NCBI GenBank assembly: GCA_030636765.1
Contig: DAOVWI010000004.1
Location: 1-39,346, forward strand
Direction: 5' to 3'
Length of the DNA stretch: 39,346 nt
From: Gemmatimonadales bacterium
GTDB lineage: Bacteria > Gemmatimonadota > Gemmatimonadetes > Palauibacterales > Palauibacteraceae
The notes under the pieces were generated by a model. It did not search any database. It was given only the letters and a program-made list of their open reading frames with translations, and had not been told where the DNA came from. A program made the translations under genes and the position numbers. Positions 15,993-23,875 of this stretch are shown one piece after another (within the stretch, counting starts at the first letter, position 1; the number at the start of each line of letters is the position of its first letter).

Positions 15993-16230
15993 GATCACAC
16001 TTTCGGGCGTCGGGCTCCGCTCACAAGCTACTGCCGGCGGGGCCGGCCATTGCAGCGAACGTGCAAGGTAAAGTGAGCCGCCACGCCGGTCTAGTAGCGC
16101 CCTCCGCGACCCTCATGGGTGAACTGGCGCCAGGCATGGGAGGGCTTCTATTCTCCTTCTTCTTGGGCCGAGTGCGTCCCGGAGATTGGGCCGGGTGCCA
16201 CGCGGAAAGCCTACCATCGCCGAGAACACA

Positions 16231-16977
16231 ATGCCACTGACCCCGCGCCACGCGGCCGCCACCCACGTCGGCCGAGTTCGTCAGAGCAACGAAGACAGGT
16301 TCTACGCCGATGAGGGAGCCGGCATCTTCGTGGTGGCCGACGGAATGGGTGGCCACGCGGCCGGCGAGGTGGCGGCCGAGATCGCCTCGACCCTCATCGG
16401 CAAGAGGCTCTCCGCAGCGGCCGACACGAGCGAGATGGCCGAGCTCGCCACAGCGCTCGAGGCCGCGATCGCCGAGGCCGATCAGCGCATCCTGGACCGC
16501 GCTCGGGGCGATCCCGCTTGCTCCGGGATGGGCACGACCGTCACAGCCCTCTGCACACGGCCGGACTCGTACGTCGTCGGCCACGTCGGCGACAGCCGGG
16601 CCTACCGGCTCCGCGACGGAAGACTGGAACGGATCACTCGCGATCATACGCTGGTCCAGCAGGAGGTCGATCGAGGCACTCTTACCGACGAACAGGCGCG
16701 CACTCACCCGAGATCCAACATCCTCACGCGCGCCCTGGGCATCGCTGGAGGACTCGAGATCGACGTCTACCACGGCATCCTGGAGCCGGGCGACCGGATC
16801 CTCCTGGCGACGGACGGTCTCACGACGATGCTTCCCGATTCGGAGATCGCGGCCATTCTCGATTCGGCAGCGGATGCCGCAACGAGCGCCGAGATGCTGA
16901 TCGAGCGGGCCAACGCGAGCGGCGGGATCGACAACACGACGGTGATCGTGATCGATCTGCTCGAGCCTGCCTCGTAG
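16231..16977 (+). CDS. PP2C-family serine/threonine protein phosphatase
   Basis: The 248-residue protein has all bacterial PP2C motifs: GRVRQSNEDRFYAD (metal-binding Asp), VVADGMGGHAAGEVAA (DGMGGH), GMGTTVTAL, GHVGDSRAYRLRDG, ITRDHTLVQQ, NILTRALG, ILLATDGL and the closing IDNTTVIVID. It removes phosphate from Ser/Thr residues using two Mn/Mg ions and usually opposes a Hanks-type kinase; no kinase gene is in the window. I chose ATG 16231 because it places MPLTPRHAAATHVGRVR just before the conserved start; an upstream TTG at 16186 is in frame but adds no conserved sequence. The 238 bases between this gene and the divergent sigma gene hold no obvious element. Confidence 0.94.
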   Translation: MPLTPRHAAATHVGRVRQSNEDRFYADEGAGIFVVADGMGGHAAGEVAAEIASTLIGKRLSAAADTSEMAELATALEAAIAEADQRILDRARGDPACSGMGTTVTALCTRPDSYVVGHVGDSRAYRLRDGRLERITRDHTLVQQEVDRGTLTDEQARTHPRSNILTRALGIAGGLEIDVYHGILEPGDRILLATDGLTTMLPDSEIAAILDSAADAATSAEMLIERANASGGIDNTTVIVIDLLEPAS

Positions 16978-16996
16978 CCGGTCGCTGAAGAACCCT
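16976..16996. other. Sequence resembling one end of the 331-bp inverted-repeat element
   Basis: AGCCGGTCGCTGAAGAACCC (16976-16995) matches the element end AGCAGGTCGCTGAAAACCCT with one substitution and one inserted base. It fills almost the whole gap between two convergent genes and supplies the last two bases of the PP2C stop codon. It may be a relic of the same repeat family or a chance match. Confidence 0.35.
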
Positions 16997-16998
16997 CA

Positions 16999-18363
16999 CT
17001 ACTCGGCCAAGCGCCCATACAACGACCGGCTATCGGCGAGCCGTGCCTCCACCTCGGACGCCGAGCCCTGGAGGAACTCCAGCAGTGGCCCCGGATCAAG
17101 AGATCGGCGCTCCCCCAGCACGAACACCCGGAACACGCGCGCCGCGTGGTGCAGCGACCGGCTCAGGCGCGGCAGATCGATCAACCCCGCCTCGCCCTCC
17201 GACGTGAGACGCTGCACGTCTCCACTTCTCCGGACCAGGAGGGTGTCCAGCTGCAGCATGCCCGGATAGCTGGGATAATCCACGAACACGCTGCCGGCCG
17301 GCAGACCCCACTCGTCGGCCAACCGATCCTCAAGCCGCCGCACCAGGTCCGTTCTCGGCTGAAGCCACCCACCGATCCCCGCCGGCAGCTCGTCGCCGAA
17401 CAGCTCGACGGAGCGCTTCGGCAGGCGCCGGTTCTCGAGACAGGCGACCAGCCGGCCCACGATGTCGGCGTCCGGCTCGCCCTTCCGGTCGGCCGCCCGC
17501 CGCGCGAGTAGCCCCAGCAGCTCCTCGTCGGTGCGCCCCGGGAGCTCCTGGGGTTCCACGAGAGCCGCATCGCCCGCCCGCTCGACCAGAGCCCGAAAGA
17601 CGGAGGAGGCCGCACGCACGCCGTGGTGCCAGTACACGTTCCGGAACATCTGGTACTTCGAGAAAAGGAGTGACTCGAGGGCGCTGAGGCCCTTCTCCGA
17701 GACCGCGATCTCCAGCGAGCTCCCCCTCTCCTGCCGGGCCAGAGTGAGGGCCTCGAGCAGCCGGTCCACGTCCACGGCTCCGTACGGCACGCCGCAGAAG
17801 AAGCTGTCCCGCCTCAGATAGTCGACCTTGTCGAGATCCAGGGGGCCGGCGATCAGCCCCTGCAGGGGGTGGCGGGACCGCCCCTGGATGAGCTCGGCGA
17901 TCATCTCGGGCGCTTCCTCGTCGACGCGCCGCAGCGCGTTCCTGATCGAGTCGGCTTGCAGGAACCTCGACGCCATCTCCTCGTGGTGGCCCGGGATCGA
18001 GCCCGGGCCCACCTCCTCCATCGTGTGCGAGAAGGCGTAGTGCCCCACATCGTGGAGAAGGGCAGCGAGAAGGACGATCGGCAGCTGTCCGCGCGCCTCC
18101 GAGCTGATCCGCTCCAGCGCACCGCTCCAGCGCAGGCTGGCGATGGCGCGGCCGGTAAGCCCGTACACGCCGATCGCGTGGTTGAAGCGCGTGTGGACCG
18201 CGCCCGGATACACCAGATGCGCGAAGCCCAGCTGCTTGACCCGCCTCAGCCGCTGGAAATCCGGGGTGTCGACGACCTCGGCGGCCACAGCGTCGAGCCG
18301 GACGTTGTTCCAGACCGGATCCCGGACCGTGCGACCATGTCCGTCGTTCGATGATTGCACCAT
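16999..18363 (-). CDS. HD-domain phosphohydrolase (dNTPase/SAMHD1-like)
   Basis: The 454-residue protein opens with the family start VRDPVWNNVRLDAVAAEVVDTPDFQRLRRVKQLG. The HD metal site follows: His in RFNHAIGVYGL, His-Asp in LLHDVGHYAFSH, and a later Asp in GPLDLDKVDYLRRDSFFCGV. This arrangement is that of a widespread bacterial group related to dGTPases and SAMHD1. The reaction of this exact group (nucleotide triphosphohydrolase or other phosphoester) is not settled. The C-terminal 200 residues are less conserved. The start is ATG 18363, with no clear binding site and TTATCT seven bases upstream, so a leaderless transcript is conceivable. Its stop codon lies 21 bases from that of the convergent PP2C gene. 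Confidence 0.88.
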   Translation of the reverse strand: MVQSSNDGHGRTVRDPVWNNVRLDAVAAEVVDTPDFQRLRRVKQLGFAHLVYPGAVHTRFNHAIGVYGLTGRAIASLRWSGALERISSEARGQLPIVLLAALLHDVGHYAFSHTMEEVGPGSIPGHHEEMASRFLQADSIRNALRRVDEEAPEMIAELIQGRSRHPLQGLIAGPLDLDKVDYLRRDSFFCGVPYGAVDVDRLLEALTLARQERGSSLEIAVSEKGLSALESLLFSKYQMFRNVYWHHGVRAASSVFRALVERAGDAALVEPQELPGRTDEELLGLLARRAADRKGEPDADIVGRLVACLENRRLPKRSVELFGDELPAGIGGWLQPRTDLVRRLEDRLADEWGLPAGSVFVDYPSYPGMLQLDTLLVRRSGDVQRLTSEGEAGLIDLPRLSRSLHHAARVFRVFVLGERRSLDPGPLLEFLQGSASEVEARLADSRSLYGRLAE

Positions 18364-18521
18364 GTTGATCAGATAATGCCCGGCCGATGGCCCGGCGGCA
18401 AACTCGGCTCATGGGCCTCCGGGGGCCGGGATCGCTGCTTGACACGTCCGGCGCCGCCCGTGATTTTGACCCGATCCAATCCCCTAACCACGGTTTATTT
18501 CTGGCCGTCTCTGGAGGAGCC

Positions 18522-18908
18522 TTGGAGATCAAGCCGGGTCGCATGATCCACCTCGGATACGGAAAGTACTGGCGATCGGAAGAGATCGTCGGGCTGCTCC
18601 CGATCGAGGACGGAAGGGGGCCGGGCCGCCGCACCGAGGTGTACGTGGCGACCCTGGAGGAGCCGGTGGTCGCCTCCCGCTCCGAACAGACGATCCTTCA
18701 GGACATGGCCAGCCTGCCCGAGGAGATCGCCAAAGCCACCGAGGCCCTCTCGGCCACCGAGGACCTCCTCGACGCCATGCAGGAGCTGTCGCCCGTGCTC
18801 CGTCGCATGCTGAAGAACGAGGAAAGCTTCGACGTCGAGTACTGGATCCGCCGTTTGGGCGCGCTCACCCAGCCGCCCGATGAGGAGGATCAGGAGGAGC
18901 TCTTCTAG
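18522..18908 (+). CDS. RemA-like (DUF370-related) small protein with an acidic C-terminal extension
   Basis: I choose the TTG start at 18522, because GGAGGAG (18513-18519) precedes it closely; ATG 18543 has no such site. The 128-residue product reads MEIKPGRMIHLGYGKYWRSE, then EIVGLLPIED, RRTEVYVATLEEPVVASRS. This strongly recalls RemA, the Bacillus biofilm-gene activator that forms DNA-binding rings (MIHLGYGN, EIVAI, GRKTRSVI, HVILS). The part after about residue 60 is unlike RemA: a helical, acidic tail (EEIAKATEALSATEDLLDAM, ending DEEDQEELF). A DNA-binding or scaffolding role is inferred from family resemblance only. A TTGACA (18439-18444) with GATTTT 17 bases later is a possible promoter. 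A strong terminator follows. Confidence 0.65.
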   Translation: MEIKPGRMIHLGYGKYWRSEEIVGLLPIEDGRGPGRRTEVYVATLEEPVVASRSEQTILQDMASLPEEIAKATEALSATEDLLDAMQELSPVLRRMLKNEESFDVEYWIRRLGALTQPPDEEDQEELF

Positions 18909-18919
18909 CAGGTCCGCTC

Positions 18920-18946
18920 GGCGGGCCGGCCGGCCCGCCACTTTTT
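18920..18946 (+). terminator. Intrinsic terminator after the RemA-like gene
   Basis: GGCGGGCCGGCCGGCCCGCC (18920-18939) is a perfect palindrome able to form a very stable stem, followed after two bases by five Ts (18942-18946). It separates the RemA-like gene from the outer-membrane protein gene, whose own start lies 49 bases on. Confidence 0.8.
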
Positions 18947-18995
18947 GCAGGCGCCCGGGAACGCAGGCGCGACGCGGCTGGTATTCTCCACCACA

Positions 18996-21074
18996 ATGTC
19001 AGTGACGACGGGAGCGCTGCTGCTCCATCTGACCGCGGCCGCCCTCGCGCCCGCCTCGACCCTCTTCCCACAGGACACGCTCGCCGTGACCCGGGGGGCC
19101 GAAGCTGTGTTGTCCCCCGAGCCAGGGACCGCTCCGTCCGAGTGGAACGACGAGCGCGTTCTCCTGATCATCCAAGCGGCGATCGCCGCGCGACGCCATG
19201 CCTTCTCCGACAGCTCGCTGCTCAACTTCGAGGCGGACGCCGAGGGCTACATCTATCTGCTCACCGACATCGAGGGTCAGGAGCGCCTGATCCGGGCCGA
19301 TCAGGTGGCCCTGAGGATCGCCTGGCAGGCACCCGGGAATCTCACCCAGACGATCCTGGGACGCCGCTCCGACCGAAGGCTCCCGTCGAGGATCCGCTAC
19401 CACGTCGATCACCTTGCCGTGACCATCGACAACTTCGGCGACGTCATCCGGGTGGGAGAGGGAGACGAGGTCAGGGGCGTTTTGCACCCGGTCGCTCGCG
19501 CGGCTACACGCTTCTACGAGTACCGTTTGGCGGACTCGACCGAGATCCGCTTCCAGGGAGGCCGCGCTCGCATCTACGAGATCGAAGTGAGGCCGACCCG
19601 CTTCGACCGCTCCGGCATCATCGGGACGCTGTACATCGACCGGGATACATGGGCGGTCGCCCGCATGGCCTTCACCTTCACGCCCACATCCTACGTGGAT
19701 CCCCGCCTGACCGGGTTGGACATCGACATATCCAACGCGCTGTGGGAAGGGCGTTACTGGCTCCCGGTGCTGCAGATCGTCGATGTAAGACGAGCGTCAC
19801 GGTGGCTCAGCTTCCCGATCTCCGCCACGATCCGAACCGAGCACCACATCGGACCATACCGAATCAACGGCAATCTCACCGAGCCCGTGCCGAGGGGCGA
19901 GAAGATCAGCTCGGTCGCGAGGTCCGAGCTGGAGACCTACGACGAGTGGAGACGCGACCTGCTCGACGGCCCGCTGGGCGAGGCCGATACCGCGGCCATC
20001 GACATGGAAGAGATCCGCGCGAAGGCAAGAGAGATCGTGGGACGCCGGGTCGTCCCGACCGGTCGCCTCCGCGTGTGGATCGACGGCGTTTCGAGCCTGG
20101 CCCGCGGGAGGAGGGCCGAAGGGTTCCTGGCGGGAGCGGGCGGCGAGTACGCGCTCCCACGCGGCTCCGTGCGGGCGTGGGTGGGCTACCCGTTCGGTAC
20201 GGACGTGCCGGAGCTGCTGGTCGCCTTCGATCGCGACATCGGCTCGTCGCGACTGCGCGTCGAAGGATACAGCCAGCGCCTCACGGACGTGGGACCGTTT
20301 CAGGCCGCGGCCGGACTCGTCTCCTCCTTCTCGCTAGCCATCAAGGGTGAGGACTTCATGGACCCGTACTTCCGCGACGGCGTGAGGGCCACGCTGTTCT
20401 TCCCCCTGCTCGGCAACACGAGCTCCGTCTCGGCCGGCTGGGAGAACCAGGAGAGCGCGACGCTGGCGACGGGCGTGTCGGACGCGCGGCCGGTCCGGTC
20501 GATTCGAGACGGAGGCCTGGCGAGCGTCACCGTGCTGCTTCGGCCCCAACTCGGCGAGCTGCTCGGGGCCGGCTTGAGCGCGCGTTTCGAGGCGGAGGCG
20601 GGGGTTATCGATGACGGCTACGCTCGGTGGATCTTCGGCGTCGCTCTGGACGGCCAGAAGCCCGGAGCTCCATGGGCCTGGAAGGCCGAGGTCGGTGGTG
20701 CGCTCGCGGCAGGCACGCTTCCGGCGCAGCGGCTCGTGCTCCTCGGGGGTCGGCACACCGTCCCCGGCTACCCGTTTCGTCCCTGGGGCGGCGACCAGGG
20801 GTTCCTCGTGCGGCTCCTCGGCTCGCGGCAGGTGCTGGGCCGGTGGCTGAACGTCCGGGCGTTCGCCACGGCGGGGTGGGTGGGCGTCACCTCGGTCTCG
20901 GCCGAGGCCGCCGAGAGGTTCGGCGCCACGCGGAGCGACGGGCTTCGACCCTCGCTGGGCGTCGGCATCGGCTTCCTCAACGACGCGCTGCGGGTGGACG
21001 TGGGCCGGGGCCTGGACGACGGCGTGTGGGAGTGGATGATCTCGGTGAACCCGGACCTCTGGCCGATGCTGTAG
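18996..21074 (+). CDS. Outer-membrane beta-barrel protein with Omp85/D15-like C-terminus
   Basis: The 692-residue protein starts at ATG 18996 with a short signal peptide (MSVTTGALLLHLTAAALAPA). Residues about 50-330 form a beta-rich periplasmic region (LNFEADAEGYIYLLTDIEGQ; TLYIDRDTWAVARMAFTFTP) similar in style to the DUF5686 group of Omp85-related proteins. The C-terminal third has alternating hydrophobic strands and the D15/Omp85 signature region (LLGGRHTVPGYPFRPWGGDQ). It ends EWMISVNPDLWPML, so the last residue is Leu rather than Phe. It is likely an outer-membrane channel or assembly protein; no client can be named. There is no Shine-Dalgarno sequence, and TATTCT lies eight bases before the ATG, compatible with a leaderless mRNA. 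Confidence 0.78.
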   Translation: MSVTTGALLLHLTAAALAPASTLFPQDTLAVTRGAEAVLSPEPGTAPSEWNDERVLLIIQAAIAARRHAFSDSSLLNFEADAEGYIYLLTDIEGQERLIRADQVALRIAWQAPGNLTQTILGRRSDRRLPSRIRYHVDHLAVTIDNFGDVIRVGEGDEVRGVLHPVARAATRFYEYRLADSTEIRFQGGRARIYEIEVRPTRFDRSGIIGTLYIDRDTWAVARMAFTFTPTSYVDPRLTGLDIDISNALWEGRYWLPVLQIVDVRRASRWLSFPISATIRTEHHIGPYRINGNLTEPVPRGEKISSVARSELETYDEWRRDLLDGPLGEADTAAIDMEEIRAKAREIVGRRVVPTGRLRVWIDGVSSLARGRRAEGFLAGAGGEYALPRGSVRAWVGYPFGTDVPELLVAFDRDIGSSRLRVEGYSQRLTDVGPFQAAAGLVSSFSLAIKGEDFMDPYFRDGVRATLFFPLLGNTSSVSAGWENQESATLATGVSDARPVRSIRDGGLASVTVLLRPQLGELLGAGLSARFEAEAGVIDDGYARWIFGVALDGQKPGAPWAWKAEVGGALAAGTLPAQRLVLLGGRHTVPGYPFRPWGGDQGFLVRLLGSRQVLGRWLNVRAFATAGWVGVTSVSAEAAERFGATRSDGLRPSLGVGIGFLNDALRVDVGRGLDDGVWEWMISVNPDLWPML

Positions 21075-21081
21075 GATCGGC

Positions 21082-21110
21082 TTGACGAGCGGCGGCCGCG
21101 ACCCTAGCGT
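21082..21110 (+). promoter_or_regulatory. trp operon promoter
   Basis: TTGACG (21082-21087) and TAGCGT (21105-21110) are separated by 17 bases. Seven bases (CATTGCG) then lead to the ATG of the leader peptide at 21118, so transcription should begin at or one base before that ATG. It starts eight bases after the stop of the upstream barrel gene. Spacing and boxes are seen directly; the start site is inferred. Confidence 0.65.
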
Positions 21111-21117
21111 CATTGCG

Positions 21118-21213
21118 ATGCAGAACCCGGTCCTACTTCTCGCCTCGAAAGCGCACACCAGCAGCTGGTGGTGGTGGTACTGCGCGCACGCGGAGGTGGA
21201 CGCTATCGGGTAG
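21118..21213 (+). CDS. trpL: trp operon leader peptide, four tandem Trp codons
   Basis: A 31-residue open frame begins MQNPVLLLASKAHTSS, continues WWWWYCAHAEVDAIG and stops at TAG 21211-21213. Four consecutive TGG codons (21166-21177) are far beyond chance and are the hallmark of a Trp-sensing leader. Lack of charged Trp-tRNA would stall the ribosome there. No Shine-Dalgarno sequence precedes the ATG, and the predicted transcription start coincides with it, so translation is probably leaderless, as for rnTrpL of Sinorhizobium meliloti. It is too short for most gene callers. It lies directly upstream of the attenuator terminator and trpD. Confidence 0.9.
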   Translation: MQNPVLLLASKAHTSSWWWWYCAHAEVDAIG

Positions 21214-21237
21214 AACGCCTGACCCATGACCCTGCGA

Positions 21238-21270
21238 CCCACCTCCGAGGGGCTGGAGGTGGGTTTTTTT
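21238..21270 (+). terminator. trp attenuator terminator hairpin
   Basis: CCCACCTCC (21238-21246), an eight-base loop, GGAGGTGGG (21255-21263) and seven Ts (21264-21270) make a textbook intrinsic terminator. It ends about 41 bases before the trpD ATG and would release a leader RNA of about 153 bases. Confidence 0.92.
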
Positions 21271-21311
21271 GTGCCCTCGCCGGCTCCTCCACGGTCGCGA
21301 TCGGAGCCAAT

Positions 21312-22376
21312 ATGAACGGCATGCCGCGCACGCTGGAACGCCTGACGAACGGTCATGATCTCACAGAGCAGGAGGCCGCCGACGTGCTCCTGGCGCTTAC
21401 CGCCTCAGGGGGCTCGCAGGCCCTATCGGGAGCCGTTCTGGCGGCTCTCGTGTCGAAAGGCGAGACCGCGGAGGAGATCCGCGGATTCGCGGGGGCTATG
21501 CGGCATCGAGCCATACGTGCCGACGTAGCGGACGGGCTGCCGGCGATCGACATCGTGGGCACGGGAGGCGACGGGTCCGGCAGCCTCAACCTCTCCACGG
21601 GCGCCGCACTGCTCACCGCGTCGTGCGGCCAACCGGTCATCAAGCACGGCAATCGATCCGTCTCGAGTCGCTCCGGCAGCGCCGACGTTCTGGAGGCACT
21701 GGGCCTGGCGCTGCCACACGACGAGAGATCGGCGGTCGAATGTCTCGAGCGCACCGGATTCACCTTCCTCTTCGCACCGTATTTTCACCCGGCCATGAGG
21801 GCGATGGTGCCGGTCCGCCAAGCGCTCGGAATCCGCACCGTGTTCAACATCCTGGGCCCTCTGACCAACCCCGCGGAACCGCCCTTCTACCTGATTGGAG
21901 CGTACGACCTGGACGTCGCCGCCCGCATGGCCGAGGCGCTGGCCGGCATGAAGATCGAGCGCGCGTTCGTCGTGCACGGAGCGTGCGGTTGGGACGAGGC
22001 GACACCCTTCGGCCCGTTTGAGCTCTTCGACGTGCGGCCGGGATCCGTTCGGCGGTTGGAGCGCGACCCGGCGGAGCACGGAGTCCCTCGCTGCCGGCCC
22101 TCCGACCTCATCGGCGGGGATCCGTTGGAGAACGCGCTTCGGCTGCGTGCGGCACTCGAGGGCGAGCGAGGGCCGCACCGCGATGCGCTCCAGCTGGGCG
22201 CGGCGCTGGCGCTGGAGATCACCGGAGGCGCCGGCACGCTGGACACCGGGCTGGGGATCGCAGCCGCGGCGATCGACGACGGCTCGGCCGCACAGCTTCT
22301 CGAGCGTCTGAGGACCTTCTCGCCCACCGGGGCGACCGACGTGGCCGAGGTGACCGGGGCGGCCAGGCATGTCTGA
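21312..22376 (+). CDS. trpD: Anthranilate phosphoribosyltransferase
   Basis: TrpD joins anthranilate to PRPP, the second step of tryptophan synthesis. The 354-residue protein has the PRPP loop GTGGDGSGSLNLSTGAALL, the KHGNRSVSSRSGSADVLEALG substrate-binding segment, and FAPYFHPAMRAMVPVRQALG followed by RTVFNILGPLTNP, all hallmarks of the family. The start is ATG 21312, with CGGAG about six bases upstream; ATG 21321 is a possible alternative. It is the first structural gene after the attenuator, so anthranilate must come from trpE/trpG encoded elsewhere. Its stop overlaps the trpC start by eight bases. Confidence 0.96.
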   Translation: MNGMPRTLERLTNGHDLTEQEAADVLLALTASGGSQALSGAVLAALVSKGETAEEIRGFAGAMRHRAIRADVADGLPAIDIVGTGGDGSGSLNLSTGAALLTASCGQPVIKHGNRSVSSRSGSADVLEALGLALPHDERSAVECLERTGFTFLFAPYFHPAMRAMVPVRQALGIRTVFNILGPLTNPAEPPFYLIGAYDLDVAARMAEALAGMKIERAFVVHGACGWDEATPFGPFELFDVRPGSVRRLERDPAEHGVPRCRPSDLIGGDPLENALRLRAALEGERGPHRDALQLGAALALEITGGAGTLDTGLGIAAAAIDDGSAAQLLERLRTFSPTGATDVAEVTGAARHV

Positions 22377-23208
22377 CTTCCTCGCCACCATGGCCAGGGA
22401 GAGCCGGTCGCGGGTCTCGGACGCCCGAAGGCGGGAGCCGGAAGGAGCTCTCCACTCCCGGGCGCTGGAGACGCCCCGGCCACCCCGGCTCCTGCTGGAT
22501 GCGGGCTTCGACGTGATCGCAGAGATCAAGCGGCGGGCCCCTTCGGCGGGATCGCTCAGCCCGAGCCCTCGCGCCGGGCTTGCGGCCGAGCGGGCCCGCG
22601 CGTACGCCCGTGGCGGAGCGGCTGCGATCTCCGTACTCACCGAGCCGAGCCGGTTCGGGGGAAGTCTCGCCGACCTCGAGGGGGCGGCGGGCGCCACGGG
22701 CGTGCCGGCCATGCGGAAGGACTTCCTGGTCGACCCGTACCAGCTGCTGGAGGCCCGCGCTGCCGGCGCCGGGGGCGCGCTGCTGATCGTCCGCCTTGTC
22801 GAGGACGCCGTGCTGGTCGAGATGCTGGAGGCGGCGGCCGGGCTAAGGCTTTTCGTCCTTCTCGAGTCGTTTGCCGAGCCGGATCTGGAGCGCATTGGCT
22901 TCCTCCTGCCCCGCGCCAAGGCCCTCGGCCTCGATGTGCTCATCGGCGTCAACGCGCGCGACCTCACGAGCCTGGAGGTCAACCCGACCCGGCTGGCCGA
23001 GCTGGCCGCCTCCCTTCCCTCCGGCATGCCGTGCGTCGCGGAAAGCGGCCTTACAACGCCCGGGGACATCCGTGGCGTGGCCTCCCGCGGCTACCGGTTG
23101 GCGCTCGTCGGAAGCGCGCTCATGCGGTCGGTGGACCCGTCCGGGCTCACGGCCGAACTGGTTGCGGCGGGTCGAGAGGAAGCGCTGAGGTCATGCGCGT
23201 CCGCGTGA
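22369..23208 (+). CDS. trpC: Indole-3-glycerol phosphate synthase
   Basis: TrpC closes the indole ring from CdRP. The 279-residue TIM barrel shows the catalytic and phosphate-binding blocks in order: AEIKRRAPSAGSL (Lys), SVLTEPSRFGG (Glu), MRKDFLVDPYQLLEARAAGA (Lys), VLLESF, IGVNARDLTSLEV (Asn), CVAESGLTT (Glu) and LVGSALM. The N-terminal region before residue 45 is typical of the family (MSDFLATMARES). The ATG overlaps the trpD stop by eight bases and the stop overlaps trpF by 16 bases, so translation is coupled. It is not fused to trpF, unlike the enterobacterial enzyme. Confidence 0.96.
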   Translation: MSDFLATMARESRSRVSDARRREPEGALHSRALETPRPPRLLLDAGFDVIAEIKRRAPSAGSLSPSPRAGLAAERARAYARGGAAAISVLTEPSRFGGSLADLEGAAGATGVPAMRKDFLVDPYQLLEARAAGAGGALLIVRLVEDAVLVEMLEAAAGLRLFVLLESFAEPDLERIGFLLPRAKALGLDVLIGVNARDLTSLEVNPTRLAELAASLPSGMPCVAESGLTTPGDIRGVASRGYRLALVGSALMRSVDPSGLTAELVAAGREEALRSCASA

Positions 23209-23875
23209 AGATCTGCGGGATCACGACGACCGAGGCGGCCGCGGCAGCGTCCGAGGCCGGCGCGGACGCGGTCGGGTACGTGTTCGCCGACTCGCCGCGC
23301 CGCGTGCGGATCGAGCAGGCCCTCGCGCTCTCCGACCGGCTCGGCGCCTTCGTCACGCGCGTGGCGGTCTTCCGGTATCCTGCACCCGACGAGGTAAGGG
23401 CCGTCGTCCGGGCGCTTCGTCCCGAGATGGTGCAGTCGGAGCCGGCGGGCGACCTGGCCGGAACGATGGCCGGCGCGAGCGAGCTCCTCGCGGTGTTCCA
23501 CGACACTCCGACCCTCGGATCGCGGGTCCGGGAGTACGTGGGTCGGTACCTGGAGCGGTGCAACGGTCGGCCGGCCATCCTGCTCGAGGCGCCGGGCCGG
23601 GGCGGGCGCGGCATCCGGCCTAGCTGGGATCGAGCCGCCGTCGTGGCGCGCGACGCACGGCTCGTCCTGGCCGGCGGCCTCACGCCGGAGAACGTGGCCG
23701 ATGCCATTCGCGCGGTCCGGCCGTACGCGGTGGACGTGAGCAGCGGCGTGGAAGGGAGGTCGGGGGTCAAGGACCCGGAGAGGATCGAAGCCTTCATGGC
23801 GGCGGTACGGCGAGCGGAGGCCGAGTTGAACGAAGCTTGGGCGAGCGCCGAGGAGCCCGCCTGCGGAGCATCGAG

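Larger units (their letters stand above)
21118..21270 (+). promoter_or_regulatory. Ribosome-mediated transcription attenuator of the trp operon
   Basis: Region 2 (GGAGGTGG, 21192-21199) and region 4 (GGAGGTGG, 21255-21262) are identical and both complementary to region 3 (CCACCTCC, 21239-21246). 2:3 pairing is the antiterminator and 3:4 the terminator. A ribosome stalled on Trp17-Trp20 leaves region 2 free, so 2:3 forms and trpDCFBA is read. A ribosome reaching the stop at 21211 covers region 2, so 3:4 forms. A hairpin around the Trp codons (GCGCA 21151-21155 with TGCGC 21181-21185; CACCA 21156-21160 with TGGTG 21166-21170) could be the pause structure. Sequences are seen; the mechanism follows the Escherichia coli trp model. 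Confidence 0.88.

Noticed and set aside
21423..23069. 548-codon minus-strand frame across trpD and trpC
   Set aside because: It is antisense to trpD and trpC, which carry all catalytic motifs; the product is Ser/Arg/Pro-rich without a domain.
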